DNA from: an uncultured Oscillospiraceae bacterium
GTDB taxonomy: Bacteria > Bacillota > Clostridia > Oscillospirales > Ruminococcaceae
DNA length: 40,064 bases
NCBI GenBank assembly: GCA_910578255.1
Contig: CAJTQM010000017.1
Location: forward strand, 1-40,064
Reading direction: 5' to 3'
In this document: positions 23,892 through 33,246 of the stretch, piece by piece
Numbering within the stretch: position 1 is the first letter of the stretch
Layout: the number at the start of each line of letters is the position of its first letter
Translations under genes and position numbers: made by a program
Notes under the pieces: model-generated
What the model was told of the DNA's origin: nothing
The model's input: only the letters and a program-made list of their open reading frames with translations
Database searches by the model: none

Positions 23892-24093
23892 GATCACTCG
23901 GCTCCACGGTTCCACCCTGCTTGCGGAAACATCCGCCACTCATTTGGACAAGGGGTTAACGCACCTGACGCGGCGGGTTTTGCCCGCACTCAAGAGGCGG
24001 TACCATTTGGACCTTGCTGCGGCGGCCTTTCAGCACTAGGGCAGCCTCTCTGGGAAGCGCTGGTCCAAGGCTTCTCTTTCAACGCATTCATCG
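23856..24093 (-). promoter_or_regulatory. T-box riboswitch of thrS (specifier ACC)
   Basis: The thrS leader has the T-box consensus AGGGTGGAACCGTGG (23918-23904), an upstream stem I closed by TTGGACC/GGTCCAA, and a specifier loop TGGTACCGC with the Thr codon ACC at 24001-23999. An AGAGAG motif lies in stem I. A terminator follows. Uncharged tRNA-Thr would bind both the ACC codon and the UGGA bulge and stabilise the antiterminator, raising thrS transcription. Confidence 0.93.
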
Positions 24094-24104
24094 TATTGCT
24101 AATT

Positions 24105-24133
24105 AATATAGCACCGGACGAAACGCTTGTCAA
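24105..24133 (-). promoter_or_regulatory. Promoter of the thrS leader
   Basis: On the minus strand TTGACA (24133-24128), 17 nt, TATATT (24110-24105), with GGTGC ahead of the -10. The transcript should start near 24098, at the base of the T-box. Confidence 0.8.
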
Positions 24134-24197
24134 CAGGAAAAAGCAAGAATTCTACGGTTGAGAAAAGGATAAATTCATCCTGCTGCGGATAAATTTC

Positions 24198-24263
24198 TTG
24201 ACAGAAGCGCGGCAAGGCCTTAAAATATGAATGATATGCAACCATATTGAAAATGTCATTCAT
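24198..24263 (+). promoter_or_regulatory. Promoter and 5' UTR hairpin of rny
   Basis: TTGACA (24198-24203), 17 nt, TAAAAT (24221-24226). The transcript start coincides with a stem ATGAATGA (24227-24234) / TCATTCAT (24256-24263) that encloses ATATG/CATAT. The 5' end of the rny mRNA may therefore be structured. Confidence 0.65.
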
Positions 24264-24314
24264 TTCGATATTGCTATTACAAAATGAACAAAGAAGGAGG
24301 TTGAAGCAGCTGTA

Positions 24315-25877
24315 ATGGATCAATCAACGATAATTGCCTGTATTATTACGGGAGTGATTGCTTTTCTCGCCGGTGGCATTTTATGCTTTTTTATCGGCGT
24401 ACAGTACCGGCGCAAAGTGGCAGAAGCCGAGTTGGGATCTGCGGAAGACGAAGCAAAGCGCATTTTAAGCGATGCGATTAAATCCGCCGAAAGCCGTAAG
24501 AAAGAAGCGCTGGTTGAGGCGAAGGACGAGATCTATAAAATGCGCACCGAAGCGGAAAAGGACGTGAAGGAACGTCGTTCTGAGGTGACCCGCCAGGAGC
24601 GCAGGCTGGTTCAGAAGGAAGAGTCTTTAGACCGCAAGCTGGAAAATCTGGAGAAAAAGGACGATGTTCTGCAAAACAAAATCAAGGAAGCGGAAAGCAA
24701 GCTGGCCGAAGCGGAGGAGATCAAAAAACGGCAGTTTGAAATGCTGGAACGGATTTCCGGCTTGACCATCGAACAGGCGAAAGAGTACCTGCTGCGGAAT
24801 TTGGAAGACGAATTAACCCACGAAAAGGCGCTGATGGTCTCGCAGTTTGAACAGCAGACCAAAGAGGAGTCGGACGCAAAGGCCCGGGAGATTATCTCCA
24901 CGGCGATTCAGCGTTGCGCCGCCGACCATGTGGCGGAGGCCACCGTATCAGTGGTACCGCTGCCCAACGACGAAATGAAAGGCCGGATCATCGGACGGGA
25001 AGGACGAAATATCCGAACTCTAGAAACCATGACCGGCGTGGATCTGATTATCGACGATACGCCCGAGGCGATTACCCTTTCCTCTTACGACCCGGTCCGC
25101 CGGGAGATCGCCCGTATTTCTTTAGAGCGGCTGATTCAGGACGGACGCATCCATCCTGCCCGCATTGAGGAAACGGTGGAAAAGGCCCGCAGGGAAGTGG
25201 AGGCCAAAATTAAACAAGACGGCGAGCGGGCGGTACTGGAAACCGGTATCCACTCGATCCATCCGGAGTTGGTCAAGTTGCTGGGCCGTCTTCGTTACCG
25301 CACCAGTTATGGGCAGAATGTGCTGGATCACTCGCTGGAGGTTTCCCATATAGCCGGCATGATGGCGGCAGAGTTGGGCGCGGACGTAACCGGCGCTAAG
25401 CGGGCGGGACTTTTGCATGATATCGGCAAGGCGCTGACTCACGAGATCGAAGGGTCTCATGTGAATATCGGCGTTGACGTAGCGAAAAAGTACAAGGAAA
25501 ATCAGAATATTCTGCACGCGATTGAGGCGCATCACAACGATGTGGAGCCGCGGACGATTGTGGCCTGTCTTGTGCAAGCGGCGGACGCAATTTCCGCCGC
25601 CCGGCCCGGTGCACGGCGGGAAAATGTGGAAAACTACATCAAGCGTCTGCAAAAATTAGAAGAGATTGCCAACTCCTTTGACGGAGTGGAAAAATGCTAC
25701 GCCATCCAGGCGGGACGGGAGATCCGCATTTTGGTTAAGCCGGAAGTGGTAAAGGATGACCAGACGGTTCTGGTGGCGCGGGAGATTGCCAAAAAGATCG
25801 AGGCGGAGTTGGATTATCCCGGTCAGGTTAAGGTGCATGTTGTGCGGGAAAGCCGCGCCATTGAATACGCGAAATAA
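24315..25877 (+). CDS. rny: Ribonuclease Y
   Basis: A 520-residue endoribonuclease that initiates mRNA decay at the membrane in Firmicutes. A single membrane helix spans about residues 6-28; a long charged coiled coil covers 30-200; the KH domain has GRIIGREGRNIRTLE near 226; the HD domain carries the metal pair in GLLHDIGKALTHE and HAIEAHHNDVEP. The length is the normal one. GGAGG lies 14 nt before ATG 24315, farther than usual; no other in-frame start is better. It heads the conserved rny-ymdB-spoVS group and is followed by a terminator. Confidence 0.96.
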   Translation: MDQSTIIACIITGVIAFLAGGILCFFIGVQYRRKVAEAELGSAEDEAKRILSDAIKSAESRKKEALVEAKDEIYKMRTEAEKDVKERRSEVTRQERRLVQKEESLDRKLENLEKKDDVLQNKIKEAESKLAEAEEIKKRQFEMLERISGLTIEQAKEYLLRNLEDELTHEKALMVSQFEQQTKEESDAKAREIISTAIQRCAADHVAEATVSVVPLPNDEMKGRIIGREGRNIRTLETMTGVDLIIDDTPEAITLSSYDPVRREIARISLERLIQDGRIHPARIEETVEKARREVEAKIKQDGERAVLETGIHSIHPELVKLLGRLRYRTSYGQNVLDHSLEVSHIAGMMAAELGADVTGAKRAGLLHDIGKALTHEIEGSHVNIGVDVAKKYKENQNILHAIEAHHNDVEPRTIVACLVQAADAISAARPGARRENVENYIKRLQKLEEIANSFDGVEKCYAIQAGREIRILVKPEVVKDDQTVLVAREIAKKIEAELDYPGQVKVHVVRESRAIEYAK

Positions 25878-25896
25878 TTTGCCGGATAAGGTGCTT

Positions 25897-25923
25897 AGAG
25901 CCTGCCTCAGGCAGGCTCTTTGT
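25897..25923 (+). terminator. Terminator after rny
   Basis: AGAGCCTGCC (25897-25906) pairs with GGCAGGCTCT (25910-25919) around TCA, followed by TTGTTTG. It lies only about 40 bp before ymdB, so it probably lowers rather than abolishes ymdB readthrough; no separate ymdB promoter was seen. Confidence 0.75.
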
Positions 25924-25962
25924 TTGTCCGGACAAGCTGGGATGATACAAAGGAGTGTCGAA

Positions 25963-26730
25963 ATGCGGGTTTTGGCGATTGGGGACGTGGTCGGCCAGTC
26001 CGGCTGTAACTTTCTGCGGCAGAAAATGCCGCAGTTAAAGGAAAAATACCATCCGGATTTTATTCTGGCAAACGGCGAAAATTCTGCGGAGGGCAACGGA
26101 ATTCTTCCCGCTTCGGCCAAGCAGATTTTCGACTGCGGGGTGGATGTGATCACCACCGGAAACCACGGTCTGCGCCGCCGGGAAATCAATGGGCTGATGG
26201 ATGAGCAGATCGGGCTGATCCGCCCGGCCAATTACCATCCGGAAGCGCACGGCGCGGGGATTTACCTGTACGACGCCCTCTCTTACCAGATTGCCGTTGT
26301 CAACCTGCAGGGAAGCGTTTTTATGGACACCTATGAAAATCCCTTTGGCTGCATGGAACGGCTTTTGCCGCAGATACAAGCGCAGATCATTCTGGTGGAT
26401 TTTCATGCCGAAGCCACCAGCGAAAAGCTGGGAATGGGCTATTTTTTGGATGGCAAAGTGTCTTTGTTGTTCGGTACACACACCCACGTGCAGACGGCGG
26501 ACGAAAAGATCCTGCCCGGCGGCACGGGCTATATAACGGATCTGGGAATGTGCGGTCCGGCCTGTTCCGTGCTGGGCGTTTCGCCGGAACTGGCGTTGCG
26601 CCGGATGCGCACACATCTGCCGACCCGTTTCGAAAACGCCTCTGGGCCCTGCGCCCTAGGCGGGATTGTGGCTGACATTGATTTAAAAACAAAAAAAACG
26701 ACGTCGATCCAGCGAATTTTGGTCGATTAG
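25963..26730 (+). CDS. ymdB: YmdB family metallophosphoesterase
   Basis: A 255-residue calcineurin-like phosphoesterase of the TIGR00282/YmdB family. Metal motifs are IGDVVGQSG, ANGENSAEGNGI, TTGNHGLRRRE, VDFHAEATSEK and FGTHTHVQTADE, with TGYITDLGMCGP towards the end. Bacillus YmdB hydrolyses 2',3'-cyclic nucleotides and affects biofilm and sporulation behaviour. Its position directly after rny is conserved across Firmicutes, which suggests a joint role in RNA turnover. ATG 25963 has AAAGGAG 7 nt upstream. Confidence 0.92.
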   Translation: MRVLAIGDVVGQSGCNFLRQKMPQLKEKYHPDFILANGENSAEGNGILPASAKQIFDCGVDVITTGNHGLRRREINGLMDEQIGLIRPANYHPEAHGAGIYLYDALSYQIAVVNLQGSVFMDTYENPFGCMERLLPQIQAQIILVDFHAEATSEKLGMGYFLDGKVSLLFGTHTHVQTADEKILPGGTGYITDLGMCGPACSVLGVSPELALRRMRTHLPTRFENASGPCALGGIVADIDLKTKKTTSIQRILVD

Positions 26731-26760
26731 CCCCATAGCGACAGAAGTTGCGTATTTGGC

Positions 26761-26789
26761 TTGATTTTTTTGCCATATTGTTATAAAAT
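26761..26789 (+). promoter_or_regulatory. Promoter of spoVS
   Basis: TTGATT (26761-26766), 17 nt, TAAAAT (26784-26789), 41 bp before the spoVS ATG. In Bacillus spoVS is sigma-H dependent; no clear sigma-H motif was recognised here. Confidence 0.55.
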
Positions 26790-26829
26790 AGGCGCAGACA
26801 AATCGCCAAACCCATCAGGAGGTTTCATC

Positions 26830-27090
26830 ATGGAAGTATTAAAAGTTTCCGCAAAGTCGGTCCCCAACTCGGTGGCCGGGGCGATTGCCGGTGTTGTACG
26901 GGAATCTGGTTCCGTAGAGGTACAGGCGATCGGCGCAGGCGCTACAAATCAGGCAGTAAAAGCAATCGCGATTGCCAGAGGGTACTTAGCGCCGGCGGGA
27001 ATGGATTTGGTTTGTGTTCCGACCTTTGGAAATATTGTGGTGAATAACGAGGAAAGAACAGCAATTCGGCTGATCGTCGAACGCAAATGA
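26830..27090 (+). CDS. spoVS: Stage V sporulation protein S
   Basis: An 86-residue Alba-fold-like protein with the near-invariant SpoVS sequence: LKVSAKSVPNSVAGAIAGV at the start, then GSVEVQAIGAGATNQAVKA and IARGYLAPAGMDLVCVP. In Bacillus it is required for coat assembly and late sporulation, and the domain can bind nucleic acid. It supports an endospore-forming host, although SpoVS also occurs in some non-sporulating lineages. GGAGG lies 8 nt before ATG 26830. A strong terminator follows. Confidence 0.97.
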   Translation: MEVLKVSAKSVPNSVAGAIAGVVRESGSVEVQAIGAGATNQAVKAIAIARGYLAPAGMDLVCVPTFGNIVVNNEERTAIRLIVERK

Positions 27091-27101
27091 GAGTCGGGTC
27101 T

Positions 27102-27127
27102 GCGGCGGGGGCTTCCCGCCGCTTTTT
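27102..27127 (+). terminator. Terminator of spoVS
   Basis: GCGGCGGG (27102-27109) pairs with CCCGCCGC (27115-27122), followed by TTTTT. Confidence 0.9.
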
Positions 27128-27231
27128 GTTTGGCCGGTTTTATCTGCAAAAAAGACGCAAAAAGCGCGGGTGGGTCCGGCCGGAATTTTATAAAACGTTC
27201 ATACTTATAAAAGCCAAATTATGATATAATA

Positions 27232-27240
27232 ACAATGGTT
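27232..27240 (+). promoter_or_regulatory. Extended -10 promoter of the peptide-binding lipoprotein gene
   Basis: TGATATAAT (27232-27240) is an extended -10 element; no good -35 stands 16-18 nt upstream. It leaves a 5' UTR of about 105 nt with no obvious hairpin. Confidence 0.55.
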
Positions 27241-27351
27241 AGCAAGTTTGATTGAATTTTTCTGGATGCCGAACGGATTTGGATGGACTTTCCAGGGGAA
27301 TTTTCTTCTTCACCAAAGAATCATTTTGACCAGCGCCAGAGGATGACACAG

Positions 27352-28854
27352 ATGAAAAAGAAGTTGATAGGGCTTGCGGCTGCGGCTTTGGTGCTGCTGC
27401 AAGGCTGCTCTTTTGAAAATATCATGCAGGATGATCTTTTGATGACGGTACAGGACCAGCAGACGGTATCGACTGCGGAGTATACCTACCGGGACCTGAC
27501 GACGCTGCGGGTGCCAGTGGGGGAGACGACGCTGAACCCTTATCAGATGGTCACCGATACCAGCCTGCGAGTGGTGCCGCTATTGTATGACTCTCTTGTG
27601 AAGCTGAATCTATCTTACGGGTATGATTTGTGTATTGCCTCTCAGGTCGATTTGCAGGGAACCTCCTGCACTGTCACCATTCGGCCGGATATCTTTTTCT
27701 GGGACGGGACGCCGCTGACGGCGGCGGATGTGCAGTATTCTTACCGGCAGGCGGTGGCAACCCAGAATCAATATACGCAGCAGCTTTCCAACACAACGGG
27801 GGTCCGGGTTTTATCCGATACGCAGATCCTTTTTACTTTGGAAGAGGCAGACGTGCTGTTTGCTAACCTTTTAACCTTTCCGATTATCAAAAACGGTTCC
27901 GCCGCCGAGCCGGTGGGTAGCGGCCGCTATCAAATTGGAGAAGAGAACCTGCTGGAGAGAAACCAGCATTGGTACAAGGGGAATTCGGGCAAGATCAGAA
28001 AAATCCGCCTGATGCAGCAGCCGGACCGGGAAACCGGTTTTTACAGCATGAAGGTTGGCTCGCTGGATTATTTGTTTGTGGATTTGGACGAAACCATTGC
28101 CGAAACTGGCGGCAGCATCCATTATGTCCCTATGCCGTATCTCGTTTATATCGGGATCAACGACAGCCGCGCCAGGTTTTCGGACCAGCGGTTCCGCCAG
28201 ATGCTCGCGGCGGCGGTGGACGGCGGCGAATTGTTGGAGAGTTCTTACTATGACCGGGCGCGGCAGACCTCGTATCCTTTTCCGGCGAACTGGGAGGAGT
28301 TGGCGGGCCTTGCACCGGGGCAAAGCCAGGATTTTGAACGGGTACAGGCCCTGCTGGCAGAACTCGGCCTTGACAACCGGGATGATGAGGGTTACATTAT
28401 AATGGGTACAAGAAGAGTATCGGTGGATATTCTGGTCAACAGCGAAAACGGTGCCAAGCTACAGATGGCCCAAACGCTGCGAGAGACGCTTCGTTCCATT
28501 GGGCTGGACGCGACGGTCAGCGGCGTGCCATTTGACGAATATCAAAAAAGGGTGGCCGCGCGGCAGTATGATCTGTATATTGGCGAGGTAAAGCTGAAGG
28601 ACAATCTGGATCTGACCCCTCTTTTCACTGTTTTGCTCCAGCAGACCGAGCCGGCCAATGAACAGACCCTGGAGATCTACAATCAATGGCGTCAGGGTAG
28701 CGGGGAGTTGTCAGCCTTTTTGGATTCCTTTTTTGTTTCAGTCCCGTTTATCCCCATTGGAACGCGAAATGGGGCGGTTTATTACAACCGGGAGATTTAT
28801 TATGATTTGAGCGCCACCGTACAGGATGTGTTTTATAACATCCAGGACTGGTAG
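27352..28854 (+). CDS. Family 5 extracellular solute-binding lipoprotein (oligopeptide/nickel type)
   Basis: A 500-residue lipoprotein: signal peptide with lipobox LLQGC (Cys19), then the SBP_bac_5 fold. Typical blocks are TLNPYQMVTDTSLRVVPLLYDSLVKLN, WDGTPLTAADVQYSYRQAV, GSGRYQI, SDQRFRQMLAAAVD and the ERVQALLAELG repeat in the second lobe. Such proteins capture peptides or nickel for ABC importers. No permease or ATPase gene is adjacent, so it is an orphan here. The start ATG 27352 has AGAGG 9 nt upstream; ATG 27343 is in frame but too close to that site. Confidence 0.85.
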   Translation: MKKKLIGLAAAALVLLQGCSFENIMQDDLLMTVQDQQTVSTAEYTYRDLTTLRVPVGETTLNPYQMVTDTSLRVVPLLYDSLVKLNLSYGYDLCIASQVDLQGTSCTVTIRPDIFFWDGTPLTAADVQYSYRQAVATQNQYTQQLSNTTGVRVLSDTQILFTLEEADVLFANLLTFPIIKNGSAAEPVGSGRYQIGEENLLERNQHWYKGNSGKIRKIRLMQQPDRETGFYSMKVGSLDYLFVDLDETIAETGGSIHYVPMPYLVYIGINDSRARFSDQRFRQMLAAAVDGGELLESSYYDRARQTSYPFPANWEELAGLAPGQSQDFERVQALLAELGLDNRDDEGYIIMGTRRVSVDILVNSENGAKLQMAQTLRETLRSIGLDATVSGVPFDEYQKRVAARQYDLYIGEVKLKDNLDLTPLFTVLLQQTEPANEQTLEIYNQWRQGSGELSAFLDSFFVSVPFIPIGTRNGAVYYNREIYYDLSATVQDVFYNIQDW

Positions 28855-28955
28855 CGTAAAAATACATGCACCGCCCTGGCAGGAAGGGCAGAAGATACAT
28901 ACGCCGTCGGGTGCTCAGCGGCAGTGCCGGCAGCGTCAGTCAGGAGGGAATTTGC

Positions 28956-29309
28956 TTGATTAAACTGGAGAATCACCTGGGAACAACCCATATTTCCGAA
29001 GAGTATTTTTCCAATTTGGTGGGACGGGCCGCCTCGGAATGCTTTGGCGTTGCAGGACTTGTCCACACCACCCCATACCAGGGGCTTCGCACCATGATCG
29101 CCAAAAGAGACGTACCGGATAAGGGCGTGAAGGTCCATATTGTCGGGGGAAGAATGGTACTGGATCTTCATATTGTGGTGACCTACGGCGTCAATATTTC
29201 TGCGATTGTGCAAAGCATTATCCATAAAGTTCGCTACACGGTGGAGGACGCGACCGGTATGGAAGTGGCGAAGGTCAACGTGTATGTAGACGGTATGCGG
29301 GCGGAATAG
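28956..29309 (+). CDS. Asp23/Gls24 family protein (YloU type)
   Basis: A 117-residue Asp23/Gls24 protein, with the family's GTTHISEEYFSNLVGRAASECFGVAGL opening and HIVVTYGVNISAIVQSIIHKVRYTVE followed by VNVYVDGM. YloU-type members are small cytoplasmic or envelope-associated proteins always found beside fakA/yloV. The start is TTG 28956, 7 nt after AGGAGGG; the upstream open frame (to 28866) has no ribosome binding site. It precedes fakA by 73 bp. Confidence 0.9.
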   Translation: MIKLENHLGTTHISEEYFSNLVGRAASECFGVAGLVHTTPYQGLRTMIAKRDVPDKGVKVHIVGGRMVLDLHIVVTYGVNISAIVQSIIHKVRYTVEDATGMEVAKVNVYVDGMRAE

Positions 29310-29382
29310 CTTCCCGTTTTTGGGGAGGATCCTTTTGAAGCTGTGCTTTTTTGGGACAGCGATTACGGGAGGTTATAAGAAA

Positions 29383-31038
29383 GTGATAAACGGTAGTCAA
29401 CTGCGCGACGCTTATATTTCAGGAGCCAACCATATTCTGGCCCACCGGCAGGAAGTGGACGCGCTGAATGTTTTCCCTGTGCCGGACGGCGATACAGGTA
29501 CGAATATGTCTATGACCATCAGTGCGGCAGTGGCGGAACTGAAATTGATGGAAAATCCCACCGTGGCCGCTGTTGCGAAAACAGCAGCATCGGCGCTGTT
29601 AAGAGGCGCCCGCGGAAATTCGGGCGTCATCCTGTCTTTGCTGTTCCGCGGCTTTTCCAAAGGTCTGGCAGGCAAAAAAGAGGCGGACGGAGCCGATTTT
29701 GCCCAAGCGCTGACCATGGGTGTAGAAGCCGCTTACAAAGCGGTTATGAAGCCTACTGAGGGGACGATTTTGACCGTGTCCCGCATGGCGGCGGAGCGCG
29801 CCAGAGCGGTAGCAAAAACCAATAGCGATCCGATTGCCGTATGGGAAGAGATCGTAAGAGAATCGGCCTCTTCTTTAGAACAGACGCCGGAAATGCTGCC
29901 GACTTTAAAAAAGGCGGGGGTGGTCGATGCCGGCGGCAAGGGCCTTTTGATCATCTTTGAGGGCATGTTAAGCGTTTTGCGCGACGGGGTTATGATCGAG
30001 GACGTCCAGCAGACTTCCGGCGAAAATGCACCGGATGATTTCCAGGACGCCATCGCCCAATATGACGCGGACATCACGTTTTCTTATTGTACAGAGTTTA
30101 TCGTGCAGAAAAAAGAGGCGGACGCGGATTCTTTGAAGCTGCGCGCGTATCTTGAGTCCATTGGCGACAGCGTGGTAGTGGTGGACGACGAAGAAATTAT
30201 CAAGTGCCATGTGCATACCAACAATCCAGGTAAGGCGCTGGAAGAAGCGATTGGGTACGGCAAGCTGTGCAAAATGAAGATCGAAAACATGGAAGAGCAG
30301 TTTGCGGCCCGCAAATCCCAGGCGGCAAAGGAGAACCCGAAGGAGGATCCGATGGCTTATGCGCCGGTGGATGCGCAGATTCCCTATGGCATTGTCGCGG
30401 TGGCGGCGGGCGAGGGGATTCAGGGCCTGTTCCGCGACCTGGGTGTCAGTCAGATGGTCAGCGGCGGGCAGACCATGAATCCTTCCACCGAGGATATTTT
30501 AAAGGCAATCCACGCAACGCCGGCCCAAAACGTATTTGTTCTGCCCAACAACAAAAATATCATCATGGCGGCGGAGCAGACCATAAAGCTTGCCGACCGG
30601 AAGGTCTCTGTACTGCCGTCCAGAACCGTTCCCCAGGGAATTGCGGCAATGCTGGCCTTCGACCCGGACGCGGATTTGGAACAGAACCAGATCAACATGT
30701 CAAACGCGCTGGAAACGGTTTCTACCGGTTCGGTTACCTTTGCGGCACGGGATTCGGACTACGACGGCCACGAAATCCACGAGGGAGAGTTGCTGGCTTT
30801 GGAAAACGGCAAGCTGTCCTTTACCGGGACGGATCTGGCGCATACCTGCTCGAAGCTGGTAAAGCAGATGCTTTCGCGGGACAGTTCTTTTGTGACGGTG
30901 TACTACGGAGAGGATGTTACCGTTGACATGGCAGCCCAGGCGGAGGAAGCCATCCGTCAGCGTTTGCCGGAGGATGTGGAGTTGACGGTGCTCAATGGCG
31001 GGCAGCCGGTTTATTACTTTATCATCAGCGTGGAATAA
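29383..31038 (+). CDS. fakA: DAK2-domain protein, fatty acid kinase catalytic subunit (YloV/FakA)
   Basis: A 551-residue protein. The N-terminal DAK2 ATP-binding domain has VPDGDTGTNMSMT at about residues 36-48, RGARGNSGVILSLLFRG, and KAGVVDAGGKGL; a middle domain contains CTEFIV; the C-terminal DegV-like part contains NVFVLPNNKNIIMAA. FakA with FakB phosphorylates exogenous fatty acids for phospholipid synthesis; no fakB (DegV) is nearby. GTG 29383 with GGGAGG 9 nt upstream fits the family start INGSQLRDAY better than codons at 29320 or 29335. The terminator 31055-31094 is shared with the convergent recG. Confidence 0.9.
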   Translation: MINGSQLRDAYISGANHILAHRQEVDALNVFPVPDGDTGTNMSMTISAAVAELKLMENPTVAAVAKTAASALLRGARGNSGVILSLLFRGFSKGLAGKKEADGADFAQALTMGVEAAYKAVMKPTEGTILTVSRMAAERARAVAKTNSDPIAVWEEIVRESASSLEQTPEMLPTLKKAGVVDAGGKGLLIIFEGMLSVLRDGVMIEDVQQTSGENAPDDFQDAIAQYDADITFSYCTEFIVQKKEADADSLKLRAYLESIGDSVVVVDDEEIIKCHVHTNNPGKALEEAIGYGKLCKMKIENMEEQFAARKSQAAKENPKEDPMAYAPVDAQIPYGIVAVAAGEGIQGLFRDLGVSQMVSGGQTMNPSTEDILKAIHATPAQNVFVLPNNKNIIMAAEQTIKLADRKVSVLPSRTVPQGIAAMLAFDPDADLEQNQINMSNALETVSTGSVTFAARDSDYDGHEIHEGELLALENGKLSFTGTDLAHTCSKLVKQMLSRDSSFVTVYYGEDVTVDMAAQAEEAIRQRLPEDVELTVLNGGQPVYYFIISVE

Positions 31039-31054
31039 GAAGAATATTTCATAG

Positions 31055-31094
31055 AAAATCCCCTGTAAGACAAATGGTCTCACAGGGGATTTTT
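31055..31094. terminator. Terminator between fakA and recG
   Basis: AAAATCCCCTGT (31055-31066) pairs with ACAGGGGATTTT (31082-31093). The stem continues through AGAC/GTCT with a mismatch, and T-runs serve both converging genes. Confidence 0.88.
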
Positions 31095-31128
31095 GCTTTG
31101 CTGTAAAAAAGTTGGCGGCGATCGTTTT

Positions 31129-33158
31129 TTATGCACTGGCGGTCACCAGCATCTGCCCGACGCGTTTTTTTAGTTCGGTATGCTCTGAAAGCTGAAGCCC
31201 TGGGTCCGACTGCAATAATTCCAGCGCCGCCGAGCGAGTCTGTTCGACCAGCGTCATGTCCTCCAAAAGTCCGGCTAATTTCATGGTTGGAAGACCGTGC
31301 TGGCGCAGCCCGAAGAAATCGCCGGGTCCTCGCAGCCGCAGATCCTCCTCCGCCACCCGAAAGCCGTCGTTGGTTTTGCAGATGGCCCGCAGCCGGGGAG
31401 AATCGGTTTGCCGGGAGACCAGGATGCAAAAGGATTCGCACTGTCCGCGGCCCACCCGTCCGCGCAGCTGGTGCAGCTGGGACAAACCGAACCGCTCGGC
31501 ATTTTGAATCATCATAACGGTGGCGTTGGGAACGTCCACCCCCACTTCGATAACCGTTGTGGCGACCAGAAGGCGGATTCTGCCGCTTTGAAAATCGGCC
31601 ATGACCTGCTCCTTCTCTGTGGGTTTCATCCGCCCGTGCAAAATGCCGACGGTATAATCCGAAAAGACCTTTTCTGCCAGATACCGCGCTTCCTCCACCG
31701 CCGATTCCAGCCCTTCCGGTGAATTTTCCCCCTGCTCGACCAGCGGGCAGACAATATACGCCTGCTCGCCCATATCCAGATGCTTGCGGATAAAGCCATA
31801 GGCCCGCTCCCGTTTCGGCGGGTCGATAAGATAGGTTTTCACCGGCCGGCGGCCTTGGGGCATCTCGTCCAAGACGGAAAGGTCCAGATCGCCGTAAATC
31901 ATAAAGGCCAGTGTGCGGGGAATGGGGGTGGCGGACATGACCAGTACGTGAGGAAATTGACCGGTTGGGGTTTTCTGGGTCAGTGCCATCCGCTGGGATA
32001 CCCCGAACCGGTGCTGCTCATCGGTGATCACCAACGCTGAAAGGACACGCTGTCTTGTAACAGCGCGTGGGTACCGATGATGATCTGTATTTCACCAGCG
32101 GCCAGCTGTTCCTTTATCTGCCGCTTTGCCGCCGCGGTTAAAGAGCCACTTAGAAATCCGACAGAGACCCCCGCGTTTTGGAAGAGTTTCGACCAGGTCT
32201 GATAATGCTGAAACGCCAGAATTTCGGTAGGTGCCATCATGGCAGTCTGATAGCCGTTTTGGGCGCAAAAGTAGGCGCAGGCGGCGGCTACCATCGTCTT
32301 GCCGGAGCCGACATCTCCTTGCAGCAGGCGATTCATGGGAGCGTCCCGGCAAAAATCCGCCAGACATTCGTCGATGGCGCGCTGCTGGGCGCCGGTAAGG
32401 GAAAAGGGGAACAGGGAATAAAATTCCTGCATGGAAACCGGACGCATCCGGGCAGCCGGTTCTTTTTGGGAGGTGCGTTTTGCCTGCCCCAGCGCCAGAT
32501 GCAGATAAAACAACTCCTCAAATGTCAGCCGACGGCGCGCTTTGGCCAGCGCCCTTTCATCCGCGGGGAAGTGGATGTTTTTCAGCGCCTCCTTTCGGCT
32601 GCATAGATCGTTGGCTTCCCGCAGGGCACCGGGGAGCGGATCCAGGTCCAGCCCCTCGGCGGCATCCAGCGCCTGCCGGACGTTGGCGGCGATTATTTTG
32701 GAGGAGAGTCCCTCGGTTAAAGGGTAAACCGGCGAAAAAGACAGGTTGGGATCGTCCGAGAAAACCAGAGGGGAAGCCAGTTCCCGGCGGCTTAGATTTC
32801 CCGCCGCTTTGCCGTAAAACAGATAGGTCTCTTCTTCTTTTAAAGAGGAAACGGTGTATTTGGCGTTAAAAAAGGTGATGAGCAGATCGCTTTGCCCGTC
32901 AGTCACCAGCACCTTAAACAGCGAAAGCCCCCTGCGGATGCGCTGCTCCGGGGATTTTGCCGAGACCCTGGCGCGGATGGCGCAGGGGCGGTCGAAGGGC
33001 GCGTGGGCAATGGGAACAGGATGCGAAAAATCGATGTAATCCCGGGGATAGTATTCCAGAAGGTCGCCGATGGTGACGATCCCCAGTTTGCCGTACAGCT
33101 GTGCACGTTTTTCCCCAACGCCTTTGAGAAATTGGATATTGGTGGAAAGGGCAGCCAT
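31129..33158 (-). pseudogene. recG: ATP-dependent DNA helicase RecG, frameshifted
   Basis: RecG reverses stalled replication forks and branch-migrates Holliday junctions. The 5' part (33158-32028) holds the wedge/OB region and motif I GDVGSGKTM, and ends at THALLQDSVSFQRW-stop. The rest continues in another frame (32034-31129) with VITDEQHRFGVSQR (motif II), ATPIPRTLAF, LHGRMKPTEKE and QLRGRVGRG. The normal family sequence has FxxLGLVITDEQ at the break, so about 7 nt are missing near 32031-32038. The two parts together give the usual length of about 680 residues. Everything else is intact, so the loss is recent or an assembly error. ATG 33158 follows AAAGGAG. Confidence 0.88.
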
Positions 33159-33217
33159 AAAAAAACTCCTTTTGTCGGTATCGTTTTTTCAAAAGAAACG
33201 AATGTTTTCTTACTCTT

Positions 33218-33246
33218 ATGTTAGCCCGAAAAAAAGAGAAAGTCAA
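33218..33246 (-). promoter_or_regulatory. Promoter of recG
   Basis: On the minus strand TTGACT (33246-33241), 17 nt, TAACAT (33223-33218), 60 bp before the recG start codon. Confidence 0.6.

Noticed and set aside
32020..32045. Programmed frameshift in recG
   Set aside because: No slippery heptamer or stimulatory structure is visible, and codons seem to be missing rather than re-read; recG is not known to use recoding.
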